Origin: Bacteroidaceae bacterium
GTDB taxonomy: Bacteria; Bacteroidota; Bacteroidia; Bacteroidales; Bacteroidaceae
Assembly: GCA_017619585.1 (NCBI GenBank)
Contig: JAFZSA010000009.1
Coordinates: 1 to 14,885, forward strand
Reading direction: 5' to 3'
DNA: 14,885 nucleotides
The notes beneath the pieces are model-generated. The model was not told the origin of the DNA and made no database searches. It saw only the letters and a list, made by a program, of their open reading frames with translations. Position 1 is the stretch's first letter. Every line of letters begins with the position of its first letter. This document shows, piece by piece, positions 1 through 6,835 of this stretch. A program made the translations under genes and the position numbers.

Positions 1-10
1 CTGAAGTAAA

Positions 11-129
11 AGACCCACCCCGCCCCTCCCGTCAGGGAGGGTGAGGGGATGTTATAGAAAAATGATTATTAACTTTTGACCCATACCCTCATTAGTCACC
101 TCCCCTAACGGGGAGGATGGGAGGGGTCT
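11..129. repeat. MITE-like inverted-repeat element with hairpin ends
   Basis: The ends are AGACCC (11-16) and GGGTCT (124-129). Next to each end lies a C-rich/G-rich hairpin: CCCTCCC at 24-30 pairs with GGGAGGG at 35-41, and CCTCCCC at 99-105 pairs with GGGGAGG at 110-116, each with a 4-nt loop. The two halves are imperfect inverted copies. The AT-rich middle (about 50-95) has no gene. A related single copy lies at 431-455. Such C/G-rich palindromes are familiar intergenic repeats in Bacteroidetes. No transposase is visible, so calling it a miniature mobile element is inference. Confidence 0.55.
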
Positions 130-133
130 ATAT

Positions 134-289
134 ATGAGATACATTAAACCCGCTTCGCGTGTAGAACTGGCTCAGCCTGCACAGATGTTGGCAGAGAGCC
201 TGGTGATAAACGGTGATACCACAGTAGATGGTGGTGATGCACTGACAAAGGAAAATGATTGGGCCATCTGGTCTGATGACGAGGAATAA
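134..289 (+). CDS. Small 51-residue hypothetical peptide
   Basis: ATG at 134 gives a 51-codon frame that opens MRYIKPASRVELAQPAQMLA and ends in a Gly/Asp-rich, acidic, tryptophan-containing part (...DWAIWSDDEE). I recall many Bacteroides and Prevotella small proteins with the same plan: a Lys/Arg-Tyr-x-x-Pro start, a middle hydrophobic Met-Leu-Ala-x-Ser patch, then a Gly/Asp-rich tail. Their function is unknown to me. The frame is too short for ordinary gene callers, but a hairpin terminator starts directly after the stop, which supports a real transcript. It begins 4 bases after the MITE-like repeat, and I see no clear TAnnTTTG promoter before it, so transcription may come from outside the window. 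There is no signal peptide or lipobox. Confidence 0.5.
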   Translation: MRYIKPASRVELAQPAQMLAESLVINGDTTVDGGDALTKENDWAIWSDDEE

Positions 290-331
290 AAACAAAGAGA
301 GGCAGTTCTTGATGAGCTGCCTCCCTTGTTT
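290..331 (+). terminator. Hairpin terminator after the small peptide gene
   Basis: The left arm AAACAAAGAGAGGCAG (290-305) pairs with CTGCCTCCCTTGTTT (317-331) around an 11-nt loop. The outer A/T part of the stem gives a T-rich 3' end. It starts one base after the TAA of the 51-residue peptide gene. The A-rich left arm makes it plausible in both directions. Confidence 0.6.
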
Positions 332-490
332 ATAGGAGCGAAACGCCCTTTCGCTGGCAGTGACATGCCGTTTCTCTCACAGAGAAAGGACGTCTCTCTT
401 TTTCGCTATCCTCTAACCTCTAAACCAATTCCCCCTAAAGGAGGTTAGGGGGTCTTTTCTTCTTTTACCATGAAAATTAAATCGAAATAA
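332..490. other. Non-coding stretch with three consecutive hairpins
   Basis: No credible gene is present. Perfect 7-bp hairpins lie at 337-343/349-355 (AGCGAAA/TTTCGCT) and 371-377/381-387 (TTTCTCT/AGAGAAA). A C/G-rich hairpin lies at 431-438/445-452 (CCCCCTAA/TTAGGGGG, loop AGGAGG) and is followed by a pyrimidine run at 453-466. The segment CTAACCTC (413-420) is an exact complement of GAGGTTAG (441-448), so it competes with the last hairpin. The third hairpin resembles the ends of the repeat at 11-129. Transcription termination or protection of 3' ends is the simplest role. Confidence 0.5.
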
Positions 491-492
491 TA

Positions 493-521
493 TTGTAATT
501 CATTTATATTTGTTATCTTTG
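493..521 (+). promoter_or_regulatory. Bacteroidetes sigma-ABfr promoter for the GH97 operon
   Basis: TATCTTTG at 514-521 fits the Bacteroidetes -7 consensus TAnnTTTG, and TTG at 493-495 lies 18 bases upstream as the -33 element. A second overlapping match, TATATTTG, lies at 505-512. Transcription would begin around 527, leaving a leader of about 65 nt before the ATG at 592. Confidence 0.75.
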
Positions 522-591
522 CGCCACACTATGCATAAAAAGGGTATAATTTACGCATTAATTTGGGCTAAAACAAGGTAAATTCGCAAAT

Positions 592-2541
592 ATGAAGATT
601 ATGAAAAACTTGACAGCAGCGGCACTTCTCTTTGCTGTCACCTCATTCGCAGGACACGCCGCACAGAGCAAAGAAATTATTTCCCCCAACGGAACATTAC
701 GTGTACAATTGCAGCAGAATCCTTTAGGTTGGACAGTCACCAAGGACGGTACTACGTTGTACACCATGAAGAACGTCAATATGCAGATTGGTGGCAAGAA
801 TTATGCCGGTAGCACTCCTTTCAAAAGTGTTAAGATAAGCGCAGGAAAAGAAACCATCAAACCTGTTGTTCCCATTAAATTCAGCATAGTAGAGAGCGTA
901 TATACACAGGCTACTCTCTCCTACGGAAACTACAACGTGGAGATGCGCGTGATGGACAACGCCGTTGCCTATCGTTTTGTAACGAAAATTAAAGGCAACG
1001 TGGAGGTTCAGGAAGACAACTTTACTTTGGTTCCTGCAGAAGGTTATGTAGCTCATCGCCAGACAACAGGCAACTTCAACACCTCATACGAGGAGGCTTA
1101 CAGACACGAGACTCTGGAGCAGTGGAATCAGAGCGATCGTAAACTTTCTACTATCCCCTGCCTGCTCTCCGGTCCTAATGACAGTCAGTTGCTGATGGGC
1201 GAGGCTGATGTAGATGACTATCCCCGTTTGTTCTTGCAGCCTACTGCCGAAGGCATTGAGGCTACATATCCCAAGGCTCCTGTTAAGTGGGAACCCAGAG
1301 GCGATCGCGGCGAGAAGATTACCGAGGAGGGCGATTTCATTGCTAAGACAGCAGGTACCCGTACCTTCCCCTGGCGCTATGTTGCCTGCACAGACAGTAA
1401 GGGTATTGTAGAGCAGACCATAACATTGCAGCTCTCTCGTAAGCCCGTGCTTACAGATACCAGTTGGATCAAGCCCGGTCAGGTAAGCTGGGAATGGTGG
1501 AACGGTGCCGCTCCTTTCGGTCCTGATGTTGACTTTGTGTCCGGATGCAACTATGAGACATATGCTTACTTCGCAGATTTCGCTGCCAAGTATGGTGTTG
1601 AGTATATCCTGTTAGATGAGGGATGGGCTAAGGATACACGCGATCCCTATACAGCTAATGATGATATGCGTCTGAAGGACTTGATTCAGTATTGCAAGGG
1701 CAAAGGCGTAGGCGTTATCCTGTGGTTGCCTTGGTTGACCGTTGAACAGAACTGGGACCTCTTCAAGAAATACGCAGAATGGGGCGTTGCCGGTGTGAAG
1801 ATCGACTTCATGGATCATGCCGACCAGTGGATGGTGAACTTCTACAAGCGTGTTGTCTCTGAGGCTGCCAAGTACAAGCTGTTAGTTGACCTGCACGGAT
1901 CATTCACTCCTGCAGGTTTGGAATATGAGTATCCCAACTTCCTCTCATACGAGGGTATCCGTGGTTTGGAGCAGATGGGCAGCTGCCGTCCCGAGAACAC
2001 AACATATCTTCCCTTTATCCGTAATGCCGTAGGTCCTGCCGACTTCACTCCCGGTGGTATGAACAATATGCAGCCTGACCGTTACCATGCCAGTCGTCCT
2101 AACAGCGGTGCCATGGGTACACGCTGCTTCCAGATGGCTCTCTATGTAGTATTGGAGAGTGGTATTCAGATGCTGGCCGACAATCCTACCCGTTACTATC
2201 AGAACGATGACTGTACACGTTACATCGCTTCTGTTCCCACCACATGGGATGAGACACGCTGTCTGGCAGCAGAGGCTGGTAAGTATGTCATCACGGCTAA
2301 GCGTAAGGGCAACAAGTGGTTCATTGGCGGCATCTGCAACGGTGATGAGGATTCTCGTACCTTCAGTCTGAAACTCGACTTCCTGGGTGCCGGCAACCAT
2401 ACACTTACAGCATACAAGGATGGTGTCAATGCCAACTGGCAGGCTATGCACTACAACAAGGAACAGCGTCAGGTTAGTGCCGCTACAACCCTTGATATTA
2501 AGATGATGAAGAACGGTGGTTATGCTGCTGTAATAGAATAA
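592..2541 (+). CDS. Secreted GH97 glycoside hydrolase, retaining type (alpha-galactosidase-like)
   Basis: The protein has 649 residues, the usual size of the family. A signal peptide covers about residues 1-24 (hydrophobic core, then GHAAQ), so it acts in the periplasm or at the outer membrane. Residues about 27-290 form the N-terminal beta-supersandwich, followed by a (beta/alpha)8 barrel with LLDEGW (E343), VKIDFMD (D405) and SYEGIRGLEQ (E454, E460), then a C-terminal beta domain. In GH97, inverting SusB-type alpha-glucosidases use Glu bases, while retaining members use an Asp nucleophile on the strand reading K-x-D-F. D405 fits the nucleophile, and E460, 55 residues on, matches my recollection of the D415/E470 spacing in the Bacteroides alpha-galactosidase. 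G436 stands where SusB has its base Glu. Alpha-galactosidase-like retaining activity is inferred; the true sugar is not determined. The ATG at 601 (residue 4) is an alternative start. The next gene follows after 43 nt. Confidence 0.9.
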   Translation: MKIMKNLTAAALLFAVTSFAGHAAQSKEIISPNGTLRVQLQQNPLGWTVTKDGTTLYTMKNVNMQIGGKNYAGSTPFKSVKISAGKETIKPVVPIKFSIVESVYTQATLSYGNYNVEMRVMDNAVAYRFVTKIKGNVEVQEDNFTLVPAEGYVAHRQTTGNFNTSYEEAYRHETLEQWNQSDRKLSTIPCLLSGPNDSQLLMGEADVDDYPRLFLQPTAEGIEATYPKAPVKWEPRGDRGEKITEEGDFIAKTAGTRTFPWRYVACTDSKGIVEQTITLQLSRKPVLTDTSWIKPGQVSWEWWNGAAPFGPDVDFVSGCNYETYAYFADFAAKYGVEYILLDEGWAKDTRDPYTANDDMRLKDLIQYCKGKGVGVILWLPWLTVEQNWDLFKKYAEWGVAGVKIDFMDHADQWMVNFYKRVVSEAAKYKLLVDLHGSFTPAGLEYEYPNFLSYEGIRGLEQMGSCRPENTTYLPFIRNAVGPADFTPGGMNNMQPDRYHASRPNSGAMGTRCFQMALYVVLESGIQMLADNPTRYYQNDDCTRYIASVPTTWDETRCLAAEAGKYVITAKRKGNKWFIGGICNGDEDSRTFSLKLDFLGAGNHTLTAYKDGVNANWQAMHYNKEQRQVSAATTLDIKMMKNGGYAAVIE

Positions 2542-2584
2542 GAACATATCTGCAAATCCAACAAACAGAAATTAACCATAAAAG

Positions 2585-4123
2585 ATGAAAAGTAAATTTG
2601 TATTAGCCACCATCCTCATGATGGTGAGTGTAATGACATATGCTCAGCGTCTGGACATTACACTTGATGACAACTCTATTGTCTCGTATGACGTGAACAA
2701 GATTAAGAGTATGGAGTTCATGCCTGAATCAGAACCTGGTCAGCTCAGCGGATACTGGTATCTGGGATGGCGTGTATCGACGAGTTCGTCCAAACATTAT
2801 GAGGGAGACGAGAAATGGGTATTCAATGGTCCCGTTATGAAGCAGGTAACGGCTACGGGTGCGGAAACTATTTATGACCTCGAGTATGCAGATGACAAGA
2901 AGAGTTTCAAGGCTACACCCCGTGAAGGCGGAACTGCCACTACCTATATTATCGTCAGTCGTGATGAAGAGTTTCTGGCGCTAAAGGCCGGTTCTATTAT
3001 CCGTCAGTTCTATAAGACAATGGCAGGAGCGCATGATTCTGAATCAGCAGTTTCGTTCCCCACTCGTACCACTATCTATACTGACACAACCAGGGTATGG
3101 GCATTAAAAGGCGGTGCATCACACTCCAACACGTCGCCCATGGGTAGCCACTATGCTAAATATCCCGCTGCTACTCAGGAACAGATTGAATGGCTGGCAG
3201 ATGTCAAGAATCAGCCAGATCCAACATACATCAATGTGGGAGGCTATGACCGCTTTACTGCTAAGAACATCAATTTGTACCCTCTTGATAATGGAAATCC
3301 CACGCCGGCCGACGTAAATCAGCACGCCATTGGCGACTGCTGTATGTGTGCTGTATTTGCATCGTTGGCTTACATCTATCCTGATTTCATTAAGAGCATC
3401 ATAACAAGAGTCAGCTCAACTTCCTTTATTGTGAAGATGTACGATCCTATGGGTAACCCCGTGGATGTGGCTGTCGACAACAAACTGCTTTGCAACAGCA
3501 GCGGCGGATGTGCTCAGGTAAGCGGCAAGAACGGTGTCTTTAACTGGGCAACCATCATGGAGAAAGCGCTGATGAAATGGCTTTGCTGCTTTAAGACCGG
3601 TGGTCTTGGAGGTATAGGTACAGAGCATGCCGCTCCCCCATTCACCGGAGATGGTGACAGTTGGTCATACTCACCGGGCAATCTGTACAACAGCGAGCTG
3701 ACAATGGTTGTGGACTATGCGCTGAAGAACGGCATGATTAGTGTAGGTGGCTTTAATAAGGGCGGTATTGTATGCGGCACACTGGAGACCGTTACCGGAC
3801 ATGCCTTTACGGTTATGTACACTCGTTACCCCGACAAGTATGAATTCTCTATGCGTAACCCATGGGGTGTAACGGATGTTGACGGTGTACTGGAGATTGC
3901 CAATACACGCACCACAATGAATACCATTGACTTCCGTCTGGTGATGCCGGGCGCAGCAGCTCCCTATAAGCGTCAGGATCTGGGTGGCTATGTTCCTGTT
4001 AAGTTCCAGATGGGACAGCAGGATAGATTCCTCAGCCCCGAGATGCTGAAGATGTATAACCTGAAGTCTTACGGCCCCACTCCGTCAGACGAGGAAGAGA
4101 ATATTGTAAAAGAAGAAGAATGA
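2585..4123 (+). CDS. Secreted calpain-like (family C2) cysteine peptidase with lipocalin-like N-terminal module
   Basis: Residues 1-20 are a signal peptide (cut before Q21). Residues 22-46 carry a short LDITLDDNSIVSYDVNKIKS motif seen at the start of many Prevotella secreted proteins, and residues about 55-144 look like a small lipocalin-like beta barrel. The rest matches a calpain core: Q246 and C252 in QHAIGDC (oxyanion Gln six residues before Cys, as in calpains), H406 in TGHAFTV, and N425 in MRNPWG. The Cys-His distance of 154 is close to the 157 I recall for human calpain-1. The Trp that usually follows the catalytic Cys is C253 here. The C-terminus is very acidic (SDEEENIVKEEE), with no conserved secretion tail. 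Porphyromonas gingivalis Tpr is a known bacterial relative in the class. The stop overlaps the next start (ATGA), implying translational coupling. The substrate is unknown. Confidence 0.85.
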   Translation: MKSKFVLATILMMVSVMTYAQRLDITLDDNSIVSYDVNKIKSMEFMPESEPGQLSGYWYLGWRVSTSSSKHYEGDEKWVFNGPVMKQVTATGAETIYDLEYADDKKSFKATPREGGTATTYIIVSRDEEFLALKAGSIIRQFYKTMAGAHDSESAVSFPTRTTIYTDTTRVWALKGGASHSNTSPMGSHYAKYPAATQEQIEWLADVKNQPDPTYINVGGYDRFTAKNINLYPLDNGNPTPADVNQHAIGDCCMCAVFASLAYIYPDFIKSIITRVSSTSFIVKMYDPMGNPVDVAVDNKLLCNSSGGCAQVSGKNGVFNWATIMEKALMKWLCCFKTGGLGGIGTEHAAPPFTGDGDSWSYSPGNLYNSELTMVVDYALKNGMISVGGFNKGGIVCGTLETVTGHAFTVMYTRYPDKYEFSMRNPWGVTDVDGVLEIANTRTTMNTIDFRLVMPGAAAPYKRQDLGGYVPVKFQMGQQDRFLSPEMLKMYNLKSYGPTPSDEEENIVKEEE

Positions 4124-5166
4124 CAATATTGGTAACAGGAGCCAGTGGCTTCATAGGCAGTTATATTGTTCAGGAGGGACTGGACAAAGGGTTCGAGGTT
4201 TGGGCCGGTGTACGCGGCACCAGTAGCAAAGGCTATCTGCAGGACGAGCGCATCAAGTTTGCCCAACTCGACCTCTCCACCCCTACCCTCTTGCGCCAGC
4301 AGCTACGCCAATACAAGGAGCAGATGGGCGACAAGGGATGGGACTATGTGGTACATGCTGCCGGAGCCACCAAATGCCTGGACGAACAGGACTTCTATCG
4401 TACCAATACAGATGGTACCAGACACCTTATTGATGCTTTACAGGCAGAGGGGATGGTGCCCAGGCGGTTCGTATTTGTGAGTAGCCTAAGCATCTTCGGT
4501 GCCATCAGGGAGAAAGCTGTACGACGTCCATCTGCAGACAATCCATGGATCTACAGCCCAATCCTGCTGACTGATACGCCCCAGCCCAATACGGCCTATG
4601 GACGTAGCAAGTTACAGGCAGAAGAATACCTGCAAAAGCAGAAGGACTTCCCCTATACCATCCTTAGGCCCACGGGGGTTTATGGCCCACGCGAGAAGGA
4701 CTACTTTATGATGGCAAAAAGTATCAAGCAGCACATTGACTTTGCTGTTGGATACCAGCCCCAGGAGATAACCTTCGTCTATATGATGGATGTGGTACAG
4801 GCAGTGTATAAATGTCTGGATGCGCCTGCTGCTGTTGGCAAGGGCTACTTCCTTAGCGATGGAGAAGTTTACAACAGCCGGCGGTTTAGCGACCTGTTGC
4901 AGCAGTACCTTGGCAATCCCTGGGTACTGCATATAAAAGCACCTCTGTGGTTGCTGCGCATTATCTGCTGGGTCAGCACACGCGTGAGTCATGTCACAGG
5001 CAAGATGAATGCGCTGAATAACGACAAGTATCATATACTTAGTCAGCGCAACTGGCAATGCGATATAGAACCTGCGAAACAGGATTTCGGCTACCAGCCG
5101 CAGTGGAAGCTGGAACAGGGCGTTCCTGCTACCATCAAATGGTACCAGGATAACGGATGGATATAG
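4120..5166 (+). CDS. NAD(P)-dependent epimerase/dehydratase (extended SDR family)
   Basis: A cytoplasmic oxidoreductase of 348 residues with a Rossmann fold at the N-terminus: TGASGFIG (residues 6-13) is the dinucleotide-binding glycine motif. VVHAAG follows in the next strand region, then VSSLSIFG (120-127) supplying the catalytic Ser/Thr position, and YGRSK with Y160 and K164 as the catalytic pair. PTGVYGPRE is the usual substrate-side motif of extended SDRs. The closest general group is NAD-dependent epimerase/3-beta-hydroxysteroid-dehydrogenase-like proteins. The nucleotide-sugar or other substrate cannot be read from the sequence. A hydrophobic stretch near residues 270-290 (APLWLLRIICWV) may touch the membrane. 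The start codon overlaps the peptidase stop by 4 nt, so it is translated together with that gene, an odd pairing of a secreted peptidase and a cytoplasmic reductase. No clear terminator follows. Confidence 0.85.
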   Translation: MTILVTGASGFIGSYIVQEGLDKGFEVWAGVRGTSSKGYLQDERIKFAQLDLSTPTLLRQQLRQYKEQMGDKGWDYVVHAAGATKCLDEQDFYRTNTDGTRHLIDALQAEGMVPRRFVFVSSLSIFGAIREKAVRRPSADNPWIYSPILLTDTPQPNTAYGRSKLQAEEYLQKQKDFPYTILRPTGVYGPREKDYFMMAKSIKQHIDFAVGYQPQEITFVYMMDVVQAVYKCLDAPAAVGKGYFLSDGEVYNSRRFSDLLQQYLGNPWVLHIKAPLWLLRIICWVSTRVSHVTGKMNALNNDKYHILSQRNWQCDIEPAKQDFGYQPQWKLEQGVPATIKWYQDNGWI

Positions 5167-5245
5167 CTACAATATGCATTTACACATGTTAAATACTCCA
5201 AAAAACATTATTCCATCAAAAAAAACAAAAAAAAGTAAAATAATC

Positions 5246-5276
5246 TTTGGCGGTTGAAAAAAAATGTGTAAGTTTG
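5246..5276 (+). promoter_or_regulatory. Promoter for the dockerin/tail protein pair
   Basis: TTTG at 5246-5249 and TAAGTTTG at 5269-5276 are 19 bases apart, matching the Bacteroidetes -33/-7 arrangement. Transcription would begin near 5282, giving an A-rich leader of about 88 nt. The whole gap 5167-5370 is AT-rich and holds no gene. Confidence 0.7.
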
Positions 5277-5370
5277 CAACGTATAAATGTGTTTAGACCT
5301 AAAAAAGCTAACTGTAAAGTAAAACTTAAACAAACAAAAATAACAATTTATTCACTTAAAAATTTATCTT

Positions 5371-5997
5371 ATGAAAAGAAGATTTTTATTTATGCTTTTG
5401 GCTGCTCTCACCTGTGTAGGTGCTAATGCTGCCCTTCTTAAGGCAAACAACTACCTTAAGCCAAGTGATGCTACAGGTACTGCAGGTAAGACTGTTGAGG
5501 TTAGCGTCCTCATGTATAACAACGTGAACATCATCAACTGGAAGACCAATCTGGTTCTGCCCAACGGTGTTACATTGGTAAAAGCTGAGGCTGCCGAGAA
5601 GTGGACAGAAGAGGTTAAGGTTAATGGTAACGAGCTTTTCTCTGAGACAGAAACTGCTGTTGCTGCTAGCACTCAAGCTGTAGTTGCTAAGCTTACCCTT
5701 CAGATTGATGCTAGCGTAGCTGCTGGTACCTATAACATTGCTTTCTCTGGTACAGTCATGACATCTGACGATTCTAAAACTATTACTCAGGACGACAACA
5801 GAACTGGTACTCTGACAGTTGAAGAGGCTTCTACTAAGGAAGGTGACCTGACAGGTGATAACGAGGTTAATGCTGCTGATATCCAGAAGCTGTTGAATAT
5901 CATTGCAGCTGGTGGTAGCGCAGACTTGACAGGTGATGGTGAAACCAACGCTGCTGATATCCAGAAGTTGTTGAATATCATTGCTTCAAATAACTAA
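5371..5997 (+). CDS. Secreted cohesin-like beta-sandwich protein with C-terminal type I dockerin
   Basis: A protein of 208 residues. Residues 1-20 form a signal peptide (ends ANA). Residues about 27-150 have the pattern of a cohesin-like or related Ig-like beta sandwich: GTAGKTVEVSVLMYNN, then LVLPNGVTLVKAE, then AGTYNIAFSG. Residues 158-206 are two dockerin-type repeats: DLTGDNEVNAAD (159-170) and DLTGDGETNAAD (185-196), each a calcium-binding F-hand loop followed by the helix IQKLLNIIA. The two repeats are 26 codons apart and almost identical in DNA. Type I dockerins bind cohesin modules; having a cohesin-like module and a dockerin in one chain is odd and suggests self-association or display, which is inference. 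Heavy use of GCT/GGT codons and a long A-rich leader fit high expression. The next gene starts 46 nt later, probably in the same transcript. Confidence 0.8.
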   Translation: MKRRFLFMLLAALTCVGANAALLKANNYLKPSDATGTAGKTVEVSVLMYNNVNIINWKTNLVLPNGVTLVKAEAAEKWTEEVKVNGNELFSETETAVAASTQAVVAKLTLQIDASVAAGTYNIAFSGTVMTSDDSKTITQDDNRTGTLTVEEASTKEGDLTGDNEVNAADIQKLLNIIAAGGSADLTGDGETNAADIQKLLNIIASNN

Positions 5998-6043
5998 AAT
6001 AAAACATTTGACGTAAAAATAAACATTAAATAGGTATTTGATT

Positions 6044-6634
6044 ATGAAAAAGATTTTTACTTTATTCGCTGCTTTTGCTCTGACTATGGCAGCACAAGCT
6101 CAGAAAGGTGAACTTATTGTAAGTGGTGACGGAAACAATTGGATTACCGTCAGCGTTAAGAATGACTTCAATCTTGGTGCATTTGGTTTCAAGATTGACC
6201 TGCCCGAAGGCGCAACACTTGCTAAGAACACCAAGGGTAAATATGTAATCACAAAGAATACAGATCGTTTCGAAGGTACTGTAGACGTTCAGACAACAAC
6301 AACTGGCTACTCTATTGTATGCTATGGTGAGCAGGTTTACGAGAACGAAGGCGAAGTATTCAGAATGCAGTTGGCTGCTCCCGTTACAGGCGATGCAACA
6401 ATCAAGGGCATCAACTTCACAGATATGGGTGCAGACTTGCAGGGCACAACTTCTGTATATCAGGATGGCAACAAGGATCTTACCTTCACAGTTGCTTTGA
6501 GTGCTGATGCTATCAACGGTATCTCTGCTGACGCTACTAAGAGCGGTGCTATCTTCAACATGGCTGGCCAGCGCGTAAGCAAGGCTACAAAGGGTATCTA
6601 TGTAGTTGATGGCAAGAAGGTTGCTGTTAAGTAA
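6044..6634 (+). CDS. Secreted cohesin-like beta-sandwich protein with conserved C-terminal tail
   Basis: A protein of 196 residues from ATG 6044. An upstream in-frame TTG at 6038 is possible, but the ATG gives the classic MKKIFTLF signal peptide, cut after A19 (AQA/Q). Residues about 22-150 look like the same beta sandwich as the upstream protein: NNWITVSVKNDF, then FKIDLPEGATLAK, then GDATIKGINF. Residues 169-196 are a tail with IFNMAGQRV and KGIYVVDGKKVAVK, a pattern common at the C-termini of Prevotella exported proteins and reminiscent of type IX secretion/sorting tails. Whether this tail is a true sorting signal is not settled here. It follows the dockerin gene by 46 nt and ends just before a strong terminator, so the two form a two-gene unit. 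The function is unknown; a structural or adhesive role at the surface is a guess. Confidence 0.75.
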   Translation: MKKIFTLFAAFALTMAAQAQKGELIVSGDGNNWITVSVKNDFNLGAFGFKIDLPEGATLAKNTKGKYVITKNTDRFEGTVDVQTTTTGYSIVCYGEQVYENEGEVFRMQLAAPVTGDATIKGINFTDMGADLQGTTSVYQDGNKDLTFTVALSADAINGISADATKSGAIFNMAGQRVSKATKGIYVVDGKKVAVK

Positions 6635-6664
6635 TCCGGACTTACATCTTACAAAATAACCATT

Positions 6665-6698
6665 AAGGACTCGACATTATGTCGGGTCCTTTTTCTTT
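6665..6698 (+). terminator. Rho-independent terminator of the dockerin/tail unit
   Basis: AAGGAC-t-CGACA (6665-6676) pairs with TGTCG-g-GTCCTT (6680-6691) around a 3-nt loop, with one T/G pair in the stem, followed by a run rich in T (TTTCTTTT). It lies 30 bases after the stop at 6634. Confidence 0.88.
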
Positions 6699-6835
6699 TG
6701 CTTATTCTGCCCCTTGCCAGTCCCTTCCTCGCACCTTTCTATTCCCTTGAGATAACCTGGATATTAAAAAGGAAAACAACGCTTTTACAGAGTGATAATT
6801 AGTCACTATTTATGTTGTGTTGCTTTCTATCCTTC

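Noticed and set aside
332..490. Riboswitch or T-box-like leader before GH97
   Set aside because: The hairpins lie upstream of the probable promoter at 493-521, so they are not in the GH97 message, and no conserved riboswitch core is recognisable.
1945..2547. A 200-codon minus-strand open frame opposite the GH97 3' end
   Set aside because: It is entirely antisense to a well-supported gene, with no promoter or recognisable domain.
6038..6043. TTG start for the tail-bearing protein
   Set aside because: ATG 6044 gives the standard MKKIFTLF signal peptide start. The two extra residues from TTG add nothing.
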